Positions 46,801 to 61,386 of a stretch of 64,000 nucleotides of DNA are shown here, in pieces (position 1 is the stretch's first letter; each line of letters begins with the position of its first letter). The position numbers and the translations under genes were made by a program. The notes below the pieces were generated by a model. The model did no database searches and was not told where the DNA came from. It worked only from the letters and a program-made list of their open reading frames with translations. Origin of the DNA: Meloidogyne chitwoodi (Eukaryota; Nematoda; Chromadorea; Rhabditida; Meloidogynidae); assembly GCA_015183035.1 (NCBI GenBank), contig JACZZP010000003.1, forward strand, positions 806,001 to 870,000, in the 5' to 3' direction.

Positions 46801-48875
46801 TCTCTTTTAAATTAACAAAAAAAAAATATATTATTATTTTTAAATAATTAAAATATTTTTTTTAAATAAATATTAATTTAAAATAATTATTTTAATAAAT
46901 ACTAAAAAACACGCAAATTAATTATTTTTTAAAAAGTAAATAAATAGTACATATAATTATTTATTTTATTAATAATTTTCGTCATTAAAAATTCTTTTAT
47001 TAAAAAAAAATTTTTTTTCTTTTTTAATTATTATTTTAAATATTTTTAAATTTTAGAGATATTATTTAATTTAAAAAAAATAAAAATTTAATAAAAAAAA
47101 ATTAAAAAAGATGTCCAAAAATAATAAAATAAATAAATAAATATTATTTAAATATTGGAAGATATTTAATTTCAAAATATATATTTACTAAAATAAAAGA
47201 GAGGACAGCAAGTAGTAGTAAATATATATAAAAATTAAAAAGAGGAAATCTTTCTTTTTTTTTTAAATTTATTTTCTTTAAATTCCCAAAGGAAAACAAA
47301 TATATAAATACAAATTTTAAAGAAAAAATAAATAAATTTAAATTTGTTATTTTTTTATTTATTAAATTTAATATTATTTAAATTAAATTATTTTTTAAAT
47401 TTAATTTTTATTTTTTTTTAATGAAGAAAAAAATTATAAAATAAAAATAAAAATTAATTAATTAATTAAATAAATATTTTTTAAAATTAAAAAAATTAAT
47501 TAAATAATTTTTAAAAATATTTTCTTTAAATTAAAAATATTTATTAAAAAAAAATTAAAAAAATATTTAAAGAAAATATAAAATAAATTTATTAAAATAA
47601 ATAAAATGACGTATTTTTGTGCAAAGAAATAAAATAAAAAATAAAAAAAAAATATTTTAAGGTTAAAAAATTTTTTTACTTCCGAGTGAACTGAAGGAGA
47701 AGGAGAAAAAAAGGTGGTTGTTTTGTTGGGGTAAAAACAAATAAATAAATTTATTTATTTTTATAAAGTATTCCCTAATTAATTAATTTAATTTAGAAAA
47801 TATTATTTTTTAAAATTTATTTTTTGAACTCTGTCCTTTAATTTTAAATATATTTAAAAAATAAAAATTAAATTAAAAATAGTAAAATTAGACTAAAATA
47901 ATTTAAATAAATAAATTAAATTATAAAAATATTTTTATAATTTAATTAATTAATTTAAATAAGCACAAAATTTAAAAATTAATTTTAAAATTTTGCTAAT
48001 TTTTAAATAATTTAATTTTATTTTTAATAAAATTATATTAATATTTTAATTAAATAAAACAATTTAAATATTAAAAAAAAAAATATTTTTTTAACAAATT
48101 TATTAAAATAATAAAAAAAAAATAAAAAGAAAGAGAAAATAGAAAGAGAGGTAATAATTACTTAAAAAATACTAAAAATTAATTTTAGTCTAAAAGAAAA
48201 AAAATAATAATTTTTGGACATTAAAATTAATAAAAATTAAATAAATTAATTTAATTTGTAAAAATATTTAAATTAATTTTTAAATTAAATATTAATGTCC
48301 AAATATTTAAAATAAAACAATTTTAAATAATTTTAGGAGATTTAATATCAAAAAATTAAAAAAAAAGCACAAAATAATTTGGCGGTGTATTTAATTAATT
48401 AAAGGAAAGAAAAAAAGAGATTTAAAAAAAATAAAAAAAATATTTATTTTAAATATTGGAAATTAACCGGTAAAATATTAAAAAATAAAAAAAAGAAGAA
48501 ATTAAAAAATTAATTAATTAATGTGTAAATGCTTTTATTAAAAATAAATAAAATTAAATTTTAATTATTTCTCTTAATTAAAAGGAGAAAATAAATTAAA
48601 AAATTATTTTTAATAATTTTACAAAAATTATAATATTTAAGAAAATTTATTCTTTGTACTCAAAATATTTAATGAAAAATTTAAAAAAATTTTTCATTGT
48701 AAAATTTAAATAAAATATTAATTAATTATTATTATTAAATTAAAGAATATTTAAGTAGAAGAGTTTTATTATTCTTTTTAAAATTAAAATTAAAAATAAT
48801 TAAAAAAAAGAGCATTTACACATTTTAATTTATTTATTATTATACAAATTAATTAAATTTAAATTTATTTATTTT
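43896..48875. other. Very AT-rich intergenic region, about 5 kb
   Basis: No gene, RNA or clear transposon. The DNA is a near-binary A/T sequence with many AAATAAATAAAT and TTTTTAAA runs. Small GC-richer islands stand out near 44550-44575 (GGGGAGGGCACAGGTGACGC) and 47680-47745 (GAAGGAGAAGGAG and GGTGGTTG); these may be regulatory elements of the flanking genes, since both neighbours are transcribed on the minus strand. Confidence 0.5.
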
Positions 48876-51800
48876 TTAATATTCAAGTAAATGTTCTAAT
48901 AATTGTGGATTTTGTGTAATCATTGCCACTGATTTCTCTAATAGTTTGGCAGAATTAATTAAATCATTTGTTGTTGTAGGTGATGGTGGACTATTATTTA
49001 AATTATTATTATTATTAATTAATTGTTGTTGTTGAATATTCTTTAAATTAATTAATTAAAATTAAATAAAATTAATTATTTAATAATAAATAAATAATTT
49101 AGTTTTATTAATTAATTAATTAATTTATAATAAATAAATAAACACCCCCAAAGATATTGGATGTTTCAAATATTTCTTTTTTATTTTAAAACAATTGGGA
49201 TGGATATACTTAAAAATAAATTGAGACTTTAATCTCCTAAATAGATGAATTTTTAAATTATTTAAATTTTAAAATAATTTTAAAATAATAATTAAATATT
49301 AATTACCTTAAAAAAAGGAAAAACAATATTATTATTATTATTAATATTTGTTTGTTGTTGTTGTTGTTGAAATAAAATAAATTGTTCTAATAATGTTGGA
49401 GATATTAAATTATTTGTTTGTTGTTCAAATGAAGAAAATAAAGGAGAAGAAGGTGTTGGTGATGTAATTATATTATCATTCTTTAAAATTAATTAATTTT
49501 TTAATATTTATTTATTTATTTATATTAATATTAAAAATTAAATAAAAAATTTAGGTATAATATATTTTTTAATTTTTTTAATTTATTTTCATATATATTT
49601 GACCACTAATTAATTTATAAAAATAGGTAATTAAATTAAATAAATATTTAATTTAATTTAATTTAATTAAAAAACAAACATTTTGTTGTTGTTGTTGCAT
49701 TAATAAAATTTGAGGAATTAATAAATTATGTGATGATTGTTGAAGAGAATTATTATTATTATTATTTTGTTGACTGGCAAGTAATAAAAAATCTTCAATA
49801 TTATTATTATTATTCAAAATATCTAAATTAATAGTATTTAAATTTTGTTGTTGTTGTTGATCCTTTTTAATATTTAATTTAAATTTAATTTTATTTAAAT
49901 AATAAAAACCTCTAAAAAATTATTAAAATTTCCATTAGGTGATTTATTAATAAATGTTGCAGAATTAGGTGGTGAAGGGGAAAATGAAGAGGAAGAAGAA
50001 GAATATGAAGCTGTTGAAGAAATACCACAATTAATCTATTTTTTAAAATTAAATTAAATTAAATATTTAATTTATTTTTTAAAATTAAATTAAATTTAAA
50101 ATATATATAAATCCCTTAAAATATAAAAATTATTTTTGAAAAACCTTCAAATTTATTAATTTTATTAAATGTCATAAAAATGTTAATTTTAAATAAACAA
50201 AAATATTTATTTAATTTATTAATTAAATAAATATTTAATTAAGAACCTGTTGATTATTTAAATTTTTAGATCCATTTTTATTTGTTTTATTATTTCCTCT
50301 TTGTGTGCGTCTACGCATTTCTTTTCTTTTATTAGCAAACCAATTAGCAACAACTTGGGGAGTAACTACTTCTTTAGGCATTAATTGACTTCCTTTTTTT
50401 AATTTAATTTTAATTTAAATTATTTTATTTTTAATTATTTAATTTAATTAAATTTAATTAATTTATTTTAATTTAATTAATTATTAATTTAAATATTAAT
50501 TAAATTACCTTTTTTATCTAATTGTAAATGTTTATTACAAGCTGTTGCTATTTCCATACGTTTTGAAGTATCAGGGAAGGGACTTTCCTTAAAAATTAAT
50601 TTTTAATGTTTTAATAGAGAGAGAGAGGAGTTTATTTTATTTTAAAATAATAATTATTATTATTTTTAATTCTCAGATTTTTTTAATTATAAATTAATTT
50701 AATTATTTTATTATTTAATTAATTACCTTAAAATAATTATCCAAAATTCTAAGAAGAACAGGTCTAAAAACATAACGTTCTCTTCTTTGTGGTATTAATT
50801 CCCCCTCTGCTGTAGTGTCTAATCTACTTGTTGGGTGATCTTGAACAAAAAGGGCCAACTTTTCTGGATGTTTGCGACAATTTAAATACCAACAATAAAT
50901 ATTCTTAAAAAATAATTTAATAAATAAATAAATAGAAGAACATAAAACTAAGAATATTAAATTTTCTAAAAATTAAATAAATATATTGAAAATGAACAAA
51001 TTAATTTTTTATAAAAATTAATTATCGTAGCTATTGGGAGAATAAATAAATAAATAAAAGAAAGAATATAGAAGTAGTAGTAAATATATTTAATTTTAAT
51101 TTTTACCTTTCGACAACGAAGTGATAATTCTCTGTGATTTCCATTTAATAATTTAGAAATATATGGTTGAGAAACACCTAAATAATTAAATAATATTTAA
51201 ATAAATAAATAATTAAAATAATTAAATAAATAATTAAAATTAATTAAATAAATAAACAAAATAAATAATTAAAATAAATAATTGATTAATTAAATATTTA
51301 TTTAAAGCTAAATTAATTAATTAAATTAAATAATATTTAAATTTAAATAAATTAAATATTAAATTAATTAAATAAGAATTACCAGTCATTAAAGCCACAG
51401 TTGTTTGGCGAAGAGAAAATTGAGTAATAAAAGTACGCATATCTTGAATACATTGTTCTTCTCCACGAGACATAAACTAAATAATTAAAATTAAAAAGAT
51501 ATTCTTAAAGGAAGGTAAAATAATTAAATATTAATTTATCTTTGAGAGGTGTTTTTAAAAATATAAATATTTTTAAATATTTAATAAATACAAGAGGATA
51601 TATAGAATAAGGTAAAGGACGATTCAGAGTAGCTCGTATAACTTTTTTTATTTTAAACATTTTCAAATAATATTTATATTTTTCAAAAGAGCTCGAAAAG
51701 TGGAATCTTTTCATCAATTGGACCGATTAGATCAGTTTATGTTAGAAAAAGTTACACCCAAAAAACACAAAAATCAACATTTTCCACTTTATCACTATAA

Positions 51801-54548
51801 CTTTTTGTTGAGTGATCCGATTGATTCGGTCCAATTAATTAAATTTATCCGCTTATCGGATGCTTTTGACTAATAAAAGAACTGTTCAGATCGGTTAATA
51901 AATAAAAAAGTTATGGCCAAAAACAACAGGCTACTCTGAATCGTCCCCTACCCTATAGAATATATGTTCTTTTATATTATTTTGATATACATTTTTTTTA
52001 ATTAAAATACAGATATATTATAATTTAATAATTAATATGTTAAATTATATTTAATTAATTTTTTACTTTTTCTAATTCATTAGGATCATCTAAAGTAATA
52101 ATTTCTTTTATTGGAGCTCTCTGTGACCGAACAGATTTTATTGTTGATTTTTGAATAATTAAATTATTATTATTATTTAATTGTTGTGAAAATAAATAAT
52201 AATTATTATTATTTAATTGTTTTTTTAATTTATTTAATGATAATAATGAAGAAGAAGAATTAATTATTTGTTCATTATTATTATTATTATTATTAAAAGA
52301 ATAAATACGTTGACGAATAATTGGTTGATTTAATGAAGAAGAAGAAGAATTATTTAATAAAGATGATCTACGTTGTTTTTGTTGATTATTTGAAGAAGAA
52401 AAAGAAGAAAAAGAAGATGTTGTTGTTGCTTTAAAATTAATTTAATTTATTTTTATTTTTATTTAATTAAAAAATAATTATAATATTAATTAATTAAAGT
52501 TTTTGGCCTTAAAAATATTTTTTTAATTAATTACAAAATTTAATATTAATTAACAATAATATTTAGGCATTTATGATTGGTTTAAAAAAAGTTTTTTCAT
52601 TTAAAATTAATTATTATTTTATTTTTCTTTTTTATTATTTACCTTTTTCTTCAATAGAAGGAGACATTTCTTTATCTATTATATTAAATAAATAATTATT
52701 ATTATTATTTATTTTTAAATTATTATTAGAATATTCTTCTTCTTCTTCTTTATCTTCTTCTTCTAATATTTGTTGTTTATTTTGTTGTAATTGTAATGAA
52801 TTTATTAAAGGAAAAAATGACTCAAAAATTGGCATTTGTTGTTGTTGATTCTAAAAATAATTTTTAAAATAAATAAATAAATAATTATTTTAAAATAAAT
52901 AATATATTTATTTAAATTAATAATTATTTTATTTATTTAAATAAAATAAATATTTAAAATGTTTATGGACATAAAATATAAATTTATTATATTTTTGGTA
53001 TTTTTAAAAGTTAATTAATTATTAAAAATAATAAATTAATAAAATAATCAATGCCCAATTTTTTAAATATTTATTATAAAATAACAATTTATCCAATAAA
53101 TTTATATTTTTTATTTTTAAAAATTAATTTTTTTTAATTAAAAAATAAAAAACCTTTATCCTTTTAAAATTTAAATAAAAGGTTATAAATAAATAAAAAT
53201 AAATATTTATTGTTCATAAATTTAATTTTAAAATTTAAAATTTAATTAGCTGTATTTAAATAAATAAATTTATTTTCTAAAAATAAAAAAACCTAAAATA
53301 GCTTTTCCCTTTTAAATAAATATTAATTTAATTTTATTATTTCACTCATTCCCTTTTTTTAAAAAAAGAGTACTTTATTTTATTTATTTTTATTTTATGT
53401 CTGAGTAAATAAATAAATATAATAATTAATATTTTTTAAAAAAAGTACTTTTTTAAATGTAAATAAATAAATAAATTATGATTAATTTTTAGAATTTCGA
53501 AACAATTAAAAAAATAAAAATAAATTTTAAAATAATTAATTTATTTTTAAATATTAAATAAAATTAAAATTATATTTAATTAATTAATTTAAAAAAATAT
53601 ATTATTTTTTAATAAAATAAAAGTACATTTTTAATTAAAAAAAGCAAAGTTCAATATTAAATAATAAAAAAAGAGTATAATTGCGTGAAAAAATTAAAAC
53701 AAATAAATTAAATTAATTTAAAAAATAATAAAAATTTAATTTTGTACTTTTAAGGGAATAGTAATTTTTAATTTATTCATAAAAATATTTATTTATTTAT
53801 TTATAATAATAATAATATTATTATTATTTAAAAATTATAAATAATTCACTAATTTATTCAAATAACTTTTAAATTTATTTATTTTTTTAATCTCCTCCAC
53901 CTTCTAATTTTTAAACCTTTTTTCTGTTTTATTAAAAATAGAGATAATTAATTAATTAAATAAATAAATAAATTATTTTAGAAATTAAGAAGAAGAAAAG
54001 AAAAGAAGAAAAGAAAGAAGAGATGAAAGTTCATTTATTTAATTTTATTTATTTAATTTTATTTATTTTTAAAATAAAACAAACTCTCCCCTATTTTATT
54101 AATTTAATTTATTAATTTAATTTAATTAAATTTACTTGTTGTTGGGCATTAATAAGTTGTTGAAGTATTAAAAAAGTATTATTATTTGTTGTTATTTCAT
54201 TTGTATTATTATTTATTTGTTCAAATGATGATGTTGAAGGTATATTATTATTAATATTATTATTATTATTAATATTAGATATCTATAAAATATATTTTAA
54301 TTAAATTAAATAAATAATTAAATAAAATTTAAAAATATTTATATTCTCTTTTTTTATTTTTATTTTTTTAATTTATTTAAAATAATAATAAAAACCAATT
54401 GTGAAGGAGAATCATCATTTTGTTGTGAAGAAGAAAATAAATTAATATTATTATTTAAATTTAAATTATTTTGTTCTTCAGATTTATTAATTGGAGAGGA
54501 TGTTTTTGTTTTATTTTTGTTATTATTATTTTCTTCATTATTTGGCAT
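48876..54548 (-). CDS. hmbx-1: HMBOX1-type homeobox protein
   Basis: Thirteen exons on the minus strand join perfectly to 694 residues: 54548-54396, 54282-54136, 52850-52643, 52428-52067, 51476-51383, 51177-51107, 50903-50727, 50587-50509, 50392-50247, 50035-49910, 49862-49680, 49480-49307, 49040-48876. Residues about 291-365 form the POU/HNF1-like domain (FITQFSLRQTTVALMTGVSQ, PYISKLLNG, YCWYLNCRKHPEKL). The divergent homeodomain follows (RYVFRPVLLRILDNYF, FPDTSKRMEIATACN), with recognition helix VVANWFANKRKEMRRR (W448). The spacing and ESPFPDTSKRMEIATACN block fit HMBOX1 rather than HNF1. HMBOX1/HOT1 binds vertebrate telomeric repeats; C. elegans has hmbx-1. The flanks are Asn/Ser/Gln-rich. 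One intron holds a MITE. Confidence 0.88.
51610..51954. mobile_element. 345-bp hAT-like MITE in an hmbx-1 intron
   Basis: Inverted ends share GGACGATTCAGAGTAGC (mirrored as GCTACTCTGAATCGTCC at the right). Flanked by 8-bp repeats ATAGAATA (51602-51609 and 51955-51962). There is no ORF of its own. It lies in the intron between 51477 and 52066. Confidence 0.87.
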
Positions 54549-57500
54549 TTGTTGATTTTTTTAAATATTTATATATTCTCTAAAAAAGAATTTTTAAATT
54601 ATTTTAAATTAATAAAAAGAAGCAAATTATTTAAAAATAAATAAAATAATATTTTTTGACATTTAAAAATTAAAAGGAAGTGGATTAAAAAATAAAAAAT
54701 ATTTTTAAATAAAATATTATTTTAAAATAATATTTTATTTGAAAAAATAAAATAAAATATTTAAATTAAATAAATAATTAAAAAATAAATAAATATTATT
54801 TTTTAGTAAAAATAGTACTGTAATAAATATTAAATTTAATTAATTAATTTATAATTTAAAATAAAATATAATTATTATTAAAATTAATTAATTTTTTAAA
54901 ATTAAAATAATTACATCATTATAGTTAATATGTACTTTTTTTTTAAAAAATTATTTAAGTAAATTTAAATTAATTTAAAAAATAAATAAATTAATAATTA
55001 ATTTTTTAATGAAGAAAAATAATTTTAAAATTAAATTAATTAAATAAATTAATTTAAATTAAATTTTAAAAAAGATAATAAATAATATTTAATAATTTAT
55101 TTGTGAGTCATTAAAAATAATATAATTAATTAATTTCTGTAGATTTTTTATTTATTAAAAGGTTTATAATATTTAAATAAATATTATTATTTAGTTTATT
55201 AAAAATCACTTTTAATATTTTTAAAAATAAATATTTTTTTTTTAAATATTTAAAGTAAATTAATAATATTAAAAATATATTATTTATTTATTTTAAAAAT
55301 AATTTTAAAAAATTATTAAATTAATTAAATATATATTTATTAATTTAACTAAAAAAAGTGAAACTCTCTTATTAATTAAAAATTAAATTAATTAATTAAT
55401 TAATTAAAATAAAATAAATATTTAATTTATAATAATTAAATTAATTTTTAATTTTTTTATTTTAGAAAATAATTAAAAAAAAATATTAATTAATTTAAAA
55501 ATACTTTTCTTCACTAAAATTAATTAAATAAATAATTTTTATTTTTATTTAACTTAAATAATATTTTTAAAAAAATAATAATTTATTTTAAAATGCATAA
55601 ATTTGAAAAAAAAAAATATTTTTATTTTTTATTTGATTGAAATGTTTATAAATTTGATGAAAAATAAAATAAAAATAAATTATTATTTGCCAGTGTGCAG
55701 TCACGCAACAATTTTTTTTATTTTTTAGCACTTGAAATAAATTTAAAAAAATTATTATTTAATGAATAAAAAATAAGAAAATTTATTTAAATAAATTAAA
55801 TAAATAAATTAATTAATTAAATAATTTAAAATTAAATTAAAATATTTTTTATTATTTAGAGAAATATTTTAATAATTTTTTTGAGTAAAATTGTCCTTTA
55901 TTTATTTTTTAAAAATAAATAAAATTAATGAAAAAAATAAAATAATAAATTTAAATATGCATTGGGAAAAAAATAAAATAATTTTTAAAAAAATAAAAAC
56001 AATTTTACTTTTTTTTTAATATTTATTTTCTTTTTTTTATTTTTAAATAAATAAATAAATTAAAAAATAAATAAAATAAAATTTAGACTTTTTTTAAAAA
56101 AAAAGAAAAAATATTTTATTTAAAAATAAATAATTAATAATTTAGGAGATATTTAAAATAAAATTAAAAAAAAATATTATTTTAATTAAATTATAATAAT
56201 TATTTTTTTAATTTAAAAATATTATTTAATATTTTAAATAATTTATTTAAATTATTATTTTTTTTTATTAAAATGGTAAAAATAAATAAATTAGATTTTA
56301 TTTTATATTATTTGTTTGAGGCAATATTTAATTATTTATTACTTTAATATTTAATTTTATATTATTTAATTATTTTTTTATTTTTTTTGCGCAGTTTTGT
56401 AAAAGTACACGCAAATAAATAAATAAAAATAAATATTTGAATTAATTAGAAATAATGGCATTTTTATAAAAATAAAAAAGTAATAAAAATAAATAAATAA
56501 ATTAATTAATTAAATAATTTATTACATTTTTAGTAAAAAATAATAATTAAATTATTTTCAATTTAATAAATAAATAAAAATTAAAAATAAAATAATTGTC
56601 TATTTTTAATTAATTTATATTATTAAAAAATAAAATAATAATAATAAAAGTGCAATGTTTTTAATAATTAATTATATTCTTTTTAAATAAATAAATAAAT
56701 ATTTATAAAAATAAATTAAACAATTTTAACTAATATTTATTTTTTTATTAAAAAAATTAATAAAAAAATTTTTTCAATTTTTATTTAATTTTTGCAAATA
56801 AAATTAAATAAAATTTTAGATTTAATTAATTTATAGTACCAAAAGAATTAATTAAATTTAATTTTATTTATTTAAAAAAATAAATAAAATTATTTTTTAT
56901 TTTTACAAAAATTGTTTTATTATTAATAAATAAATAAATAATAATTATTATTTATTAAATCTTTTATTTATTTATACCTAAATATATAAATGTCAATTTA
57001 AATTACTGTAATCCTTCTAAGGCAATAAATATATTTTTAAAATAATTAAATAACCCATTACTGTAATTTATTAAATTAATTAATATTTAATTATTTAAAT
57101 ATTTAAATTTAAATATCTTTATTTTAAAAAGATATAATATTTTGGTTATATTAAAAATAATAATAATAAATTTAATAAAATTAATTAATATTATTTTAAA
57201 TATTTTTTTAATTATTTAAAAATTTAAAAAAATTTTTTTATATTTTTTAATTATTTTAAATTATAATTATTGTTAAAATAAATAAAATTTACAAATTTAG
57301 ATTTTTTTTTTTAAAAATTTAAAACTAAAAATAGATATTTTTAAATAATTAATTTTTAATAAAAAAAGAATAAATTATTTTAATTTCCTTTTATTAAATT
57401 GCAAAATATGGCAAAGATAAATAAAAAGGAAGAAAATAATTTAAAATATTTTTATTAAAAAAATTAAAAAATAAATAATAAATGTGTCAAAAAAAATTAA

Positions 57501-60500
57501 AAATTGTTTTTTAAATAAAATTTAATTTGTAAAGAAATATTTTGTTTAATTTTTTTAATTTTAATATTTATTAAAATAATTAAAAAAAAAACTTTTAAAT
57601 TCCTAATGCTAAATTTTAATTAAAATATTAAATAAATTAAAAATAAATAAATTAATTAATTATTTAAATTTTTAAATAAAATTAAAAATATAAATAAAAT
57701 AAATTTTAAAAATAATTTTAAATAATTTATTTTATTTATTACTAATTTTATTAAAAGTATTTATAAAAAAAGAGATCTTTGAAATAAAAAAATATTATTA
57801 AATAATTTTATTTTTCCAATTTAAAAAAAAATAAAACTTGGAAGAAAAAGAGATTAAATAAATTAAATATTTATTTATTTAAATATTTTTATTTATTTAT
57901 TTTAATATTATAAAATATTAAAAAATAATAAATTCCTCAAAAAATAATAATTTATTATTTAAAATAAATAAATGAATTTATTTAAATAAATAAGATTAAA
58001 TATTTAAAAACAAAAAGTACTCTATTTTAATTATAATTACTATTTTATTTTTCTAAAGAAATTAATGGAAGGATTTAAAAATAAAATAAATATTTAATAA
58101 TAATTGGATATTTTTTAAAATATTTATTTATTTATTTTAAATTAAATATCACTACTTTATTATTTTTAATTTAAAATAAATAAATATTTTTAAAAAAGGA
58201 AAATAATAATTAATTTAAAAAAATATATTTCAATGAAATCACTTATCAAATTTTGCAAATTAAAATATATCTAATTTAATTTAAAATAATTAATTAAAAT
58301 AAATAATACAAAAAAAAAAAAAGAATTATTTCAAAAAAAGAAAATTATTTAAATTAAATTAAAAAAAGAAAAGTTTATATTTATTTATTTCCATTTTTAG
58401 AAATATTTAAAATTATTTAAAATATTTGTTTTTAACAAAAAAAAAATAATAATTAAATTATTTATTTTAATAAAAAAAGACTTTTAAAATTTTAAATATA
58501 ATTAATTATTTTAAAATAAAAATTATTGTCAAAAAAATTAGAAAAATCTCTATTTTTTAAAATAAAGAAAATTAAAATTTTAAATAAATATTTGAACTAA
58601 TAAATAAATATATTTATTTAAAAAATACTCTCTTTCTCTCTCAGCTCATTTTTTGCATAAATAATTTTATTTTTAGAAATTTATTTAAAAAAAAAAGAAA
58701 TTCTTAGGAAATAAGTAATTTTAATAAATTAAATTTACTTAAAATAAATTATTAATTTATTAAAAAAATTAAAAAAATATAATAAAACAATTAAATTATT
58801 ATTTTTAAATAATGTAACATTTAATTACAAAAATAGAAAAAAAGATTTATAGTTTTATTAATAAATAAATATAAATTGACCAAAAATTAAAAAATAAAAT
58901 GGAAGGCTAAAAATGTGTAATTAAAACACGAAAAAAAAAAAGAGAAAAAAATAAAAATTAATTAAAAAAATAATATATTTATTTATTTTTAAATAAATTA
59001 AATTTATTTATTTTAAAATTTAAAAATAGAATAAAAACATTTTTAGGTTTCTTAAAGCTTTTTTTAGGGCTTTTTAATATTAAATAAAAAGAAGAATATT
59101 TGCAAAATAAATATATTTTATTTTTAATTAAAAAATAAAATATTATTAATTTATTTTAATTTATTCTTTTTTTTAAAAAAGAAATAAAAGAGAGAAAGAA
59201 TATATTAATGGATCAAATTTTATATAATAATAATATTATTTTATTTTTATTTTTTCGTAAAACACATAGAAATGTAATAAATATATTTATTTATTTATAG
59301 CACATTTAATATATATTATAAATAAATAAATAAATATATAATTGTTGTGTAAATAAATATATATAATATTTTAATATGACCTTAATATAAATTATTTAAT
59401 TATTTTTAAAATTAATTAAATAAAAGAAATAATTTATAAAATAATTAATTTATATTTTTAAATTATTTTTTTAATTAAAAAAGAAGGATATATATTTTAA
59501 AATATTTATTTATTTTAAAGATTAAAAACAAATAAATTAAAAACAAATAAATTAAAAATATAAATATATTTATTTAAAGTAAAATAATAATATTTAAGGG
59601 AAAGGAAGTGCATAAAATTGCGCAGCCAAAAACAAGTCCCTTCCCTTCCTTTTTATTTTATTTTATTTTTCTCTAATAAATAAATAAATATATTTTATTT
59701 TTTAATATGAATATTCGCAGCTGTTGTTGTTATTTGGGGGAGGAATAAAATAATAAATTTATTTAATAGGCAATTTACTATTTTATATAAAATAAATAAA
59801 AAGAGGGGAGAGATTATTGCTTTTTTTTTAAAAAATATTTTATTTATTTTATTTTATTGCATCTTTTCTTCTTTTTCACTCTTAAAATTGGGGGAATTTA
59901 AAAATTTATATTTATTTATTTAAAATAAAATAATAATAAATATATTATTTAAGGCCATAAAAAACTTGTTTTTTATTTAAAAATGTGAGAAAAATAAATA
60001 AATATTTAATTTTAAAATAAAAAGAAATAATTTATTAAAAATTTAATAAAGTTATATAATAATTGTGTACTATTAAAAAATAAAATATTATTATTTTAAT
60101 TATACGTAATAAAATAAATAAATAAATAAATTATATATTTGTAATAATATTTACTTAAAAAAATATAAAAATAGACAATTATATTATAGAAAGGAGATTT
60201 TTTTAATTAAATGAAAAGTAAATAAAAAAATAAAAATAATTATTTAATTAATTATATTAAATTATTTAATAATATTTTAAATAATTCAATTAAAAATTAA
60301 AAAATATTTCTTTTTTTTTAATTTTTTTATAATAAATTCAGAAATAATTTTTAAAAATTTTTATAAAAATAAAATTAATTAATTGTTTTATATAATTATA
60401 AATAAATTAAATTAAAAAAGTATTATTTTTAATATTTTTTAAAATTATTTTAGATGTGTGGTAAGTTTGTTTTTTCCTTTTTTTAAGGAAAATAAATATT

Positions 60501-61170
60501 TATTTGGCTATTTATGACAATAAAAATGATAAAAATAAATAAATGTAAATATTAAATATAATTTTAAAAATGTGCATTTATTATTATTTTTTTTTATTTT
60601 TTTTGTCTTTGCATTTAAATATAAAATTATATATTTATTTGATTATTATTATTTGTCTATATCACTAAAAAACCCTTTTCCTATTTAAAAAAAAAATTAA
60701 AAACAAAAATAATAAAAAATAAAAAATTATTCGCACTGATAAAATAAATTATAATAATTATTAATAATAAAATAAATAATAAAAGTGCAAAAATAATAAA
60801 TAAATATTAATATATTTAAATAAATTAAATATTAATTAAAATTAAAAAATAAAATAATTTTATTATTTTCTCTCATTAAATTAAAAAATAATTAAATTTA
60901 AATAATAAATAAATTATTTAATATTTTCTTTTTATTTTTCAGAAAGTAAAATAAATATTTATTTATTTACATATATTTTTTAGATTTTTTTATTTAAAAG
61001 AAATTATTTAAAAATATTTTTTTATTTAATTAAATAATAATTTTTTAAACAAAATTAATTAAAATTATAAAAAAAATAAATATTTCGGTGTTAATATTTA
61101 TTTATTTTAATAATACAATTTTGTAGACGCCGAAGGAAAAATTAAAAAAAAATTAAAAAAAAAAAGTAGT
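54549..61170. other. Very AT-rich upstream region of hmbx-1
   Basis: No coding sequence recognised. It is dominated by ATTTATTT, AATAAATA and TTAATTAA motifs. GC-richer spots at 55690-55715 (GCCAGTGTGCAGTCACGC), 59600-59650 (GCGCAGCCAAAAACAAG, CCCTTCCCTTCC) and 59720-59745 (CGCAGCTGTTG) could be promoter or enhancer elements. Nothing more can be supported. Confidence 0.45.
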
Positions 61171-61270
61171 AAAGGGTGAAAATAAGAAAAGAGAAAGAAA
61201 AGAAAAAGAAAAGAGAAAGAAAAGAAAAAGAAAAGAGAAAGAAAAGGAAAGAGAGAAAAGAAAAGAGAGA
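61171..61270. repeat. Polypurine GAAAA/GAGAAA tract
   Basis: About 90 bp of almost pure purine on the plus strand, made of repeated AAGAAAAGAGAAAGAAAAG units. It lies directly before the GC-rich island at 61387. Confidence 0.85.
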
Positions 61271-61386
61271 AACAGTTTCACATTCACAAACATTATATTT
61301 ATATTTAAAATAAATAAATATTTATTTATTTTTATAAAAACGTAAAGTAAAAAATATATATAATAATCTCTTTTTTTATTTTTAAA

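Noticed and set aside
51505..51717. 70-residue minus-strand frame
   Set aside because: Intron and MITE sequence within hmbx-1; the traced exons on either side join without it.
48876..54548. HNF1 as the identity of the homeobox gene
   Set aside because: The homeodomain lacks the long HNF1 insertion before the recognition helix, and the PDTSKRMEIATACN block fits HMBOX1 better.
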